A stretch of 64,000 nucleotides of DNA from the NCBI RefSeq assembly GCF_020531985.1, contig NZ_JAJAVQ010000004.1, forward strand, positions 124,001 through 188,000, given 5' to 3'. Positions within the stretch are counted from its first letter, which is position 1, and every line of letters starts with the position of its first letter. This DNA comes from Rheinheimera aquimaris (lineage in GTDB: Bacteria; Pseudomonadota; Gammaproteobacteria; Enterobacterales; Alteromonadaceae). Below, in pieces: positions 58,322 through 64,000 of this stretch. Both the position numbers and the translations under genes were made by a program. A model generated the notes under the pieces. That model searched no databases. It was not told the origin of the DNA and worked only from the letters and a program-made list of their open reading frames with translations.

Positions 58322-58346
58322 AAAAACGGCCTGCGGGCCGTTTTTT
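58322..58346 (+). terminator. isc operon terminator
   Basis: AACGGCC-tgcg-GGCCGTT with A5 before and T6 after lies 14 bp past the fdx stop. Confidence 0.9.
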
Positions 58347-58457
58347 GTGCCCGACAACTAATGTAGCTCAATAATAACAACGAAATGCTGGAGATTGGCC
58401 GGGCTTGGGCTAGTCTCAGTAAGACAACAAAAGACAAAGACAACGGATGGAGTATCT

Positions 58458-59612
58458 ATGATAAAAAAATCGCTTCTTGCCCTGAGTTTATCGGCGTTGC
58501 TGGCTGCGCCGGCCTATGCAGACCTGACCATTAATGGTTTCGCGTCAATCAAAGCGGGTATGACACTGGACAGTGATGACACGCTGTATGGCTACGACGA
58601 CAGTCTGGACTTTAAAAACGAAAGCTTATTTGCTGTACAGTTGATGTCAGATTTAGGCGACAAGTTGTCAGTCACTGCGCAGTTAATGGGACGTGGCGCT
58701 GATGATTTCGACGTCGACTTTGAATGGGCTTTTATCAGCTATCAGCTGACAGACGAGGTGCGGATTAACGCCGGACGCCTGCGTACCCCTTTTTATAAGT
58801 ACTCTGACTACCGTGATGTAGGTTATGCCTATGACTGGCTACGGGTACCGCAAAGCGTATATGGTTTGGGTTTTGATAACATCGAAGGGGTATCGCTATA
58901 CCACACTACGCAGCTGGGTAACTTTGATTCGAGTCTGCAGCTGATCGCTGGAGCTTACGATGGCGAGGCGAGTATCAGTGGCACTGAAGTGAATGCTGAA
59001 ATTAAAGACATTTTGGGTATTACCTGGGAGCTGAGCCAGGATTGGTACAGCCTGCGGGCCGCTTATCTGATTGGTAAGGTCAGTGTCGGTGCAGAGGCCG
59101 TATCGTTACAACCCGGCGTTACGTTCGGCGACTTCTTCAACGGTTTAGCCGGTGCGGGTTTCTCTGCACTGGTGAACGAAATTGACATTGTTGAAGAAGA
59201 CGGCGAGTTTTTCGGCTTAGGCTTCACTGTAGATAAAAATGACTGGTTAGTGGTTGCCGAGTACACCACAGTAAAAGTGGACAACAGTTTTATCGCCGAT
59301 CAGAAAAACTTCTATGTGTCGCTGGGACACAGGTTCGACACTATTACACCTTATATCTCCTACGAGAAAGAAGATAACCCGGCAAAAGATGAAATTTACA
59401 CACCTTTTCAGGGTAGCTTGCCGCCGTCACTATTACTGCCGGTTGTCGGCATAGTACAAAGTCAGGCGCGCGAAGCAACAACCTATAATGTTGGTTTACG
59501 CTACGACTTCCATCCTTCAGCAGCGTTTAAAGTGCAATACAGCTCTGAAGATAACGAAATTGCCGATCTGCGCCAGGATGTTCTGGCATTTGGCGTAGAT
59601 CTGGTATTTTAA
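58458..59612 (+). CDS. Outer-membrane porin-like protein
   Basis: This protein of about 384 aa has a signal peptide (AAPAYA cleavage near residue 20). Its beta-rich sequence is built of alternating aromatic/polar strands, with a segment FEWAFISYQLTDEVRINAGRLRTPF shared by alteromonad general porins, and it ends in VDLVF with the C-terminal aromatic residue required for barrel assembly. GGAG five bases before ATG 58458 sets the start; the frame is open to 58395. A PstS-like gene starts 9 bp after its stop. Confidence 0.87.
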   Translation: MIKKSLLALSLSALLAAPAYADLTINGFASIKAGMTLDSDDTLYGYDDSLDFKNESLFAVQLMSDLGDKLSVTAQLMGRGADDFDVDFEWAFISYQLTDEVRINAGRLRTPFYKYSDYRDVGYAYDWLRVPQSVYGLGFDNIEGVSLYHTTQLGNFDSSLQLIAGAYDGEASISGTEVNAEIKDILGITWELSQDWYSLRAAYLIGKVSVGAEAVSLQPGVTFGDFFNGLAGAGFSALVNEIDIVEEDGEFFGLGFTVDKNDWLVVAEYTTVKVDNSFIADQKNFYVSLGHRFDTITPYISYEKEDNPAKDEIYTPFQGSLPPSLLLPVVGIVQSQAREATTYNVGLRYDFHPSAAFKVQYSSEDNEIADLRQDVLAFGVDLVF

Positions 59613-59621
59613 GGAGGCGTT

Positions 59622-60035
59622 ATGCGTATTAAATATCTTTCCCTGTTAGCCTGCGCTTTGTTGTCTGCCTCTGTTATTGCTGATATCGCTGTGGTGGTAC
59701 ATCCATCGAACGCCAACGCCGTGTCTGCAGATGACTTAAACCGGCTGTTCCTTGGTCGCACATCCAGTTTTGCCGATGGCAGCAAAGCGACACCGCTTAA
59801 TCTGGCAGAAGGGGCTGCCGCCCGGGACGAGTTTGACAGTAAAGTGCTTAGCCGCTCTTCATCTCAGCTAAAAGCTTACTGGTCAAAACTGGTTTTCACC
59901 GGCAAAGGCACTCCGCCGAAAGAACTGGCCGATGATGCTGCGGTAAAAGCAGCGGTAGCGGCTGATCCAACCGCTGTTGGCTACATCAGTAGCAGTAGTG
60001 TTGATGGTAGCGTAAAGGTAGTGGCTAACTTCTAA
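59622..60035 (+). CDS. One-lobe PstS-like periplasmic protein
   Basis: This 137-aa protein has a signal peptide (cleavage near SVIA-DI). It resembles one lobe of phosphate-type binding proteins: IAVVVHPSNANAVSADDL, FLGRTSSFADGSKATPLNL and AVGYISSSSVDGSVKVV. Full PstS is near 320 aa with two lobes, so this half-size form may not bind phosphate in the usual cleft. It is cotranscribed with the porin; a joint role at the outer membrane is possible but unproven. A terminator follows. Confidence 0.82.
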   Translation: MRIKYLSLLACALLSASVIADIAVVVHPSNANAVSADDLNRLFLGRTSSFADGSKATPLNLAEGAAARDEFDSKVLSRSSSQLKAYWSKLVFTGKGTPPKELADDAAVKAAVAADPTAVGYISSSSVDGSVKVVANF

Positions 60036-60054
60036 AAACCTGTTTGTCATAAAA

Positions 60055-60097
60055 AGTCGCGATACTGAGGGGGAACCTTAAATCGCGGCTTTTTTTG
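60055..60097 (+). terminator. Terminator of the porin operon
   Basis: AGTCGCGAT and ATCGCGGCT pair (one G-T) around an 18-base loop with a T8 tail. Confidence 0.8.
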
Positions 60098-60130
60098 TCA
60101 GCAAAAATAGGTTTTTTCTGACAACTGGCG

Positions 60131-60136
60131 TATAAT
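60131..60136 (+). promoter_or_regulatory. Candidate -10 of ndk
   Basis: A perfect TATAAT sits 57 bp before the ndk ATG. No good -35 lies at 17 bp, so the call rests on the -10 and position alone. Confidence 0.45.
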
Positions 60137-60192
60137 TTGCCGCCTTAAATTTTAATCACACAGTTTAATTACTCACTTACAGGGAGCCTGTT

Positions 60193-60624
60193 ATGGCGTT
60201 AGAACGCACTTTTTCAATTATCAAGCCGGATGCAGTAGCAAAAAATGTTATCGGCGCTATCTACAACCGTTTTGAATCTGCAGGTTTACGTATCGTTGCA
60301 GCCAAAATGCTACACTTGAGCAAAGAGCAGGCTGAAGGTTTCTATGCTGAGCACAAAGAGCGTCCATTCTTTGCTGCGCTGGTTTCTTTCATGACATCTG
60401 GCCCGGTTATGGTTCAGGTATTAGAAGGTGAAGATGCTGTGCGTAAAAACCGTGAAATCATGGGTGCGACTAACCCGAAAGATGCATTAGCAGGTACTTT
60501 ACGTGCTGACTATGCTGCCAGCATTGACGAGAATGCTGTTCACGGTTCAGATGCTGCTGCGTCAGCTGCACGCGAAATCGCTTACTTCTTTACCGAAGCT
60601 GAGCTGTGTGCCCGTACCCGCTAA
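60193..60624 (+). CDS. ndk: Nucleoside diphosphate kinase
   Basis: This 143-aa enzyme balances NTP pools. The catalytic His is in NAVHGSDA near residue 117. The start [18 protein letters not shown] and the length are standard. The start is supported by AGGGAGCC upstream. It heads the ndk-rlmN-pilW-rodZ neighbourhood typical of many gammaproteobacteria. Confidence 0.98.
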   Translation: MALERTFSIIKPDAVAKNVIGAIYNRFESAGLRIVAAKMLHLSKEQAEGFYAEHKERPFFAALVSFMTSGPVMVQVLEGEDAVRKNREIMGATNPKDALAGTLRADYAASIDENAVHGSDAAASAAREIAYFFTEAELCARTR

Positions 60625-60648
60625 GCGTTCATCGCCGGCGGTAACGGA

Positions 60649-60672
60649 CTAAGGGGGCAACAGCCCCCTTAG
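60649..60672 (+). terminator. Strong hairpin after ndk
   Basis: CTAAGGGGGC-aaca-GCCCCCTTAG forms a perfect 10-bp stem, but without a T-run. It may slow or attenuate transcription into rlmN. Confidence 0.6.
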
Positions 60673-60730
60673 TGCATGTTGGTACAGTGTTTTATGGCTA
60701 TTGTTTATTGTGGTAAGGAGTGCTCTGCAA

Positions 60731-61858
60731 ATGACTGAGCAGACTAATAAAATTAATTTACTTGATTTAACGCGCGCACAAATGCAGGCGTTTTTTGTCG
60801 AGTTAGGCGAAAAGGCTTTCCGCGCTGATCAGGTAATGAAATGGATTTACCACTTTTGTGTCGATGACTTCGACAAGATGAGCAATATCAATAAAGTATT
60901 GCGGGAAAAGTTAAAAGCGCGCTGTGTTATAGAAGCGCCTGTTGTTGTTACCCGGCAGGACAGCTCGGACGGTACCATCAAGTTTGTTATGGGGCTGAGC
61001 GGCGGCCAGGAAGTGGAAACGGTATGGATCCCGGAAAAAGATCGCCGTACTTTGTGTGTCTCTTCGCAGGTAGGTTGTGCGCTTGATTGTTCGTTTTGCT
61101 CTACAGCACAGCAGGGCTTTAACCGCAACCTGAGCGTGGCAGAGATTATCGGCCAGGTTTGGCGTGTGGCGCAGATTATTGGCAGCTATGGTGACACTGG
61201 TGACAAGCCCGTGACCAATGTGGTGATGATGGGTATGGGTGAGCCGTTGCTGAATCTGAACAATGTCGTGCCGGCAATGGAGCTGATGCTGGAAGATTAT
61301 GGCTTTGGTTTATCCAAACGCCGGGTAACCTTAAGTACTTCCGGTGTTGTGCCTGCGCTGGACTTGCTGCGCGACAAAATCGACGTGGCCTTGGCTATTT
61401 CGCTGCATGCACCTAACAATGAACTGCGAAATGAACTGGTGCCGGTAAACCGCAAGTACCCAATGGAAGAGTTTTTAGCTGCTTCAAGACGTTATGTCGC
61501 GAACTCTAAGGCAAATGATAAGGTCACAGTGGAGTACGTGATGCTTGAAGGAGTTAATGACAGTATGGAGCAGGCACATGAGCTGGCGCATGCGCTGAAA
61601 GATACGCCTTCCAAAATTAACCTGATACCCTTTAATCCTTACCCGGGCTCGCCGTATAAACGTTCGAGCAATTCACGGATTGACAGGTTTAACAAAGTCT
61701 TACAAGAATACGGCTTTACTGTTATTGTACGTAAAACCCGTGGCGATGATATTGACGCTGCCTGTGGCCAATTGGTGGGCGATGTGATCGACAGAACAAA
61801 AAGGCTGATCAAGAAGCAGCAGAAAGGTCAGTCAATAGACGTGAAAATGCTGCAATAA
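60731..61858 (+). CDS. rlmN: Dual-specificity RNA methyltransferase RlmN
   Basis: This protein of about 375 aa is a radical-SAM enzyme that methylates C2 of A2503 in 23S rRNA and A37 of some tRNAs. The 4Fe-4S cysteines are in CALDCSFC near residue 117. The methyl-carrying Cys is in the late DIDAACGQL near 347. The start at 60731 has AAGGAG 10 bases upstream; the frame is open to 60701. pilW begins 18 bp after. Confidence 0.96.
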   Translation: MTEQTNKINLLDLTRAQMQAFFVELGEKAFRADQVMKWIYHFCVDDFDKMSNINKVLREKLKARCVIEAPVVVTRQDSSDGTIKFVMGLSGGQEVETVWIPEKDRRTLCVSSQVGCALDCSFCSTAQQGFNRNLSVAEIIGQVWRVAQIIGSYGDTGDKPVTNVVMMGMGEPLLNLNNVVPAMELMLEDYGFGLSKRRVTLSTSGVVPALDLLRDKIDVALAISLHAPNNELRNELVPVNRKYPMEEFLAASRRYVANSKANDKVTVEYVMLEGVNDSMEQAHELAHALKDTPSKINLIPFNPYPGSPYKRSSNSRIDRFNKVLQEYGFTVIVRKTRGDDIDAACGQLVGDVIDRTKRLIKKQQKGQSIDVKMLQ

Positions 61859-61876
61859 ATCAAGGAAGTGGGTCTG

Positions 61877-63748
61877 GTGAAGCAAAAAGTTATCTTTGGT
61901 ATTTCACTCTGCAGCGTGCTCGTGTTAACTGGCTGTGTGTCGGAGCAAAGTTATGTTGGCAGCGATAAGCCAGTGTCAGACCGTACCTTTGATAATATTG
62001 AGGCAGCCCGCACCCGTATTTCGTTGGGCTTGAACTATCTACGGCGTGGCGATACGTCACAGGCAAAATACAACCTTGAGCGGGCGCGCAGTTTTGCACC
62101 TAACTCAGCTGAAGTGCATAGTGCGCTGGCATACTATTATCAGAGTGTTGGCGAAACCAAACAGGCAGAAGAGTATTTCCGCCTGGCCATTCAGAAAGAT
62201 AGCAATTACGCCGATGCGTATAATAATTACGGCGCTTTTTTATGTCAGTTACATCGGTACGATGAAGCTGAGCAATTATTGTTAAAAGCGATCAGTCGTC
62301 CCGGTTACATCAGAGTCGCTGAAAGCTACGAAAACCTGGCGCTATGTCAGTTGCAGCAGAATAACTTTAGCAAAGCTATGAGCTATCTTGAACAGTCTCT
62401 TAGCCATAACACCACCCGTATTACTTCACTAACACTGGCTGCCGGCCTGACTTATGCCATGGGCAATATGCAGCAGGCGAAATTACAGTTAGATCGTATT
62501 CAGCGACTGGGACGGGTGTCGGCCCGCACCGTATTGCTCAGTTATTTGATCGCAGAGAAAAACGGTGACAGGGAAACCATGCGTAACGCCGAGCAGTTGC
62601 TGTTAACCTTGTACACCGAAACACCGGAAACCAGGCTTTTGCTGCAAGGAAAATTGCAGGAAAGTGAGTTTGAGCAGTTACGCGAGCGCTATAAAGATAG
62701 TCTGATGGCAAATATAGTGTTGCCTGATGACAATGCCAGCCAAGCCGACAAACCTGTGGCGCCAGTGGCGAACCCAAAACTGAAAGTGGTAAAGCGTAAG
62801 ACTGTAACCGGTGACAGTGATGAAAGCATGCCTGCGGACGCGGACGCTTCGTCTACACCTGCTGCAACGCCATTGAAACAAGTTACGTCTGATATCGCTA
62901 ATAGCCTCAGTGGTACAGGTACCGCAGTCGTGGCGGCAAGTACTGGCGCTGCAACTTTACCGGTGGAAACAGTCACTGCTGATAACAGCTATGACCGTGT
63001 TAAAAGCCGGGATGCCGAAGCTGCAGAGGAAAAAAGATTAAAAGCTGAGCAGGAAGCTGCGGCACTGGCACAGGCTGAGCAACAAAGATTAAAAGCCGAG
63101 CAGGAAGCTGCTGCACTGGCACAGGCAGAGCAACAAAGATTAAAAGCTGAGCAGGAAGCTGCGGCGCTGGCGCAGGCAGAGCAACAAAGATTAAAAGCCG
63201 AGCAGGAAGCTGCTGCACTGGCACAGGCCGAGCAGCAAAAGTTGAAAGCTGAACAGGAAGTAGCTGCGCTGGCGCAGCTTCAGCAGGAGCAGGTCACTGC
63301 TGAGCAAACTGCAGTGGCAACTGTACAAGAGGTCGCTGCGGCGGGCGTTGATACACCATTAAGCGACAGTGAGCAACTGCCTGCGTTTCATCTGGTGCAG
63401 GCGTCAGAGTCGTTATATGCTATTTCGGTACAGCATAATATCCGTTTACAGCGGTTGATGGAGTGGAACCAGCTCGCACCCGATTCAGTGATTAAGACCG
63501 GGCAAAAAATATGGCTCGGTCCTGTATCTGAGACCGTACTGCACGAAGTTTCACAACCAGAGCGGGAGCAAGTAGAGGCTACCGAACCCTTTCATACGGT
63601 AGCGGAAGGTGAAACCATGTTCGGTATTTCCTTTCGTTATAATGTACGTCTGAGCAGCTTTATGAGTTGGAACAATCTGACTGAGCAGAGCACATTAAAA
63701 GTTGGACAGCAGGTCTACATCACCGATCCTGCCAGTGTGGCGCAATGA
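61877..63748 (+). CDS. pilW: PilW/PilF-like TPR lipoprotein with LysM domains
   Basis: This protein of about 623 aa has three regions. A lipobox (LTGC, Cys near residue 19) and TPR repeats at about 40-270 (YLRRGDTSQAKYNLERA, DAYNNYGAFLCQLHRYDEA) match PilW/PilF, the pilotin for type IV pilus secretin assembly. A low-complexity stretch at about 387-471 has five 17-aa repeats of the type LKAEQEAAALAQAEQQ. Two LysM domains follow (about 502-548 and 570-617). Ordinary PilF is about 250 aa, so the tail is a large extension that may bind peptidoglycan. GTG 61877 is preferred over 61868, which directly abuts AAGGAA. Its stop overlaps rodZ (ATGA). Confidence 0.9.
   Translation: MKQKVIFGISLCSVLVLTGCVSEQSYVGSDKPVSDRTFDNIEAARTRISLGLNYLRRGDTSQAKYNLERARSFAPNSAEVHSALAYYYQSVGETKQAEEYFRLAIQKDSNYADAYNNYGAFLCQLHRYDEAEQLLLKAISRPGYIRVAESYENLALCQLQQNNFSKAMSYLEQSLSHNTTRITSLTLAAGLTYAMGNMQQAKLQLDRIQRLGRVSARTVLLSYLIAEKNGDRETMRNAEQLLLTLYTETPETRLLLQGKLQESEFEQLRERYKDSLMANIVLPDDNASQADKPVAPVANPKLKVVKRKTVTGDSDESMPADADASSTPAATPLKQVTSDIANSLSGTGTAVVAASTGAATLPVETVTADNSYDRVKSRDAEAAEEKRLKAEQEAAALAQAEQQRLKAEQEAAALAQAEQQRLKAEQEAAALAQAEQQRLKAEQEAAALAQAEQQKLKAEQEVAALAQLQQEQVTAEQTAVATVQEVAAAGVDTPLSDSEQLPAFHLVQASESLYAISVQHNIRLQRLMEWNQLAPDSVIKTGQKIWLGPVSETVLHEVSQPEREQVEATEPFHTVAEGETMFGISFRYNVRLSSFMSWNNLTEQSTLKVGQQVYITDPASVAQ
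63035..63289 (+). repeat. Five 51-bp tandem coding repeats in pilW
   Basis: Units start at 63035, 63086, 63137, 63188 and 63239. Silent differences alternate (units 1 and 3 share one wobble pattern, 2 and 4 another), pointing to a 102-bp dimer that was duplicated; the fifth unit is diverged. Confidence 0.95.
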
Positions 63749-64000
63749 CAACAGATAACACTGCACCGGTAAGTGCCGGGCAAATACTGAGTACAGCCCG
63801 GGAGGCTCGCGGTCTGACGCTACAGCAGGTCGCACTGCAGTTGAACTTAAAGCCGGAACAAGTGGCAAAACTGGAGCAGGATCAGCTGGAAGGCACACTG
63901 GAAACATTTGCCCGGGGTTATGTGCGGGCCTATGGTCGTTTATTAAAATTGCCTGAGGCTGAATTGATGGCGGCGTTTGGCAGTACTACAGGTTGTCAGC
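63745..64000 (+). CDS. rodZ: Cytoskeletal protein RodZ (partial N-terminus)
   Basis: Only the first 85 codons are in the window. They form a cytoplasmic HTH_25-type domain, AGQILSTAREARGLTLQQVA with FARGYVRAYGRLLKLPEAEL, that in RodZ contacts MreB to control rod shape. The start overlaps the pilW stop by four bases. The transmembrane and periplasmic parts lie beyond the right edge. The gene order ndk-rlmN-pilW-rodZ supports the call. Confidence 0.88.
   Translation, partial: MTTDNTAPVSAGQILSTAREARGLTLQQVALQLNLKPEQVAKLEQDQLEGTLETFARGYVRAYGRLLKLPEAELMAAFGSTTGCQ

Noticed and set aside
63035..63289. CRISPR-like array
   Set aside because: The 51-bp units are contiguous, in frame and without spacers; they encode a repeat stalk.

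Overview
The window is a contiguous piece of a gammaproteobacterial chromosome. It has moderate GC, dense coding and single-copy housekeeping genes throughout. The order ndk, rlmN, pilW, rodZ, the iscRSUA-hscBA-fdx operon, dusB-fis, queA-tgt-yajC-secDF and a phosphate-regulon block point to an alteromonad-like marine or freshwater bacterium. Rheinheimera, Arsukibacterium and Alishewanella are the best guesses, but this is inference from gene order and protein style, not a database match. No rRNA, tRNA, CRISPR array, integrase, transposase or phage gene was seen.

Region 1 (1-18.9 kb) is about phosphate. It holds a TonB-dependent receptor (cut by the left edge), a duplicated beta-helix lipoprotein, phoB-phoR, ppk-ppx, phoU and a DUF47 protein with a Pit phosphate transporter. 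The lipoprotein/phoB gap carries a cluster of PhoB-type 7-4-7 direct repeats on both strands. Another such box precedes ppk, which makes uptake, sensing and polyphosphate storage look like one regulon. A stress-type SDR with an unrecognised partner, tag, an M20 peptidase and gcvR sit among these genes.

Region 2 (19-30.5 kb) has a secreted subtilase, oxyR, queA, tgt, yajC-secD-secF, a rhodanese, a TraB/GumN protein and suhB. Two complex palindromic intergenic elements lie here. Region 3 (30.8-42.6 kb) is the most accessory part: tandem TraT-like lipoproteins, a flavin reductase, a PEP-CTERM protein, a winged-helix/STAND-NTPase/TPR transmembrane protein followed by a small unknown protein, a PAS-GGDEF protein, a thioesterase, a TauE-type permease, sixA, and a GGCT/2OG-oxygenase/unknown gene group.

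Region 4 (42.6-52.2 kb) has purH, fis-dusB, prkB, an ExeM-type nuclease, purD, an exported methyltransferase-like protein and trmJ. Region 5 (52.2-64 kb) has cysE, the isc operon under two IscR type-1 sites, a porin with a one-lobe PstS-like protein, ndk, rlmN, a PilW-like lipoprotein with LysM domains and 51-bp coding repeats, and the start of rodZ (cut by the right edge).

The least explained items are the winged-helix/STAND protein with its small partner and a three-copy family of roughly 100-bp intergenic palindromes. In that family the terminal arms differ between copies, yet each arm pair remains complementary.
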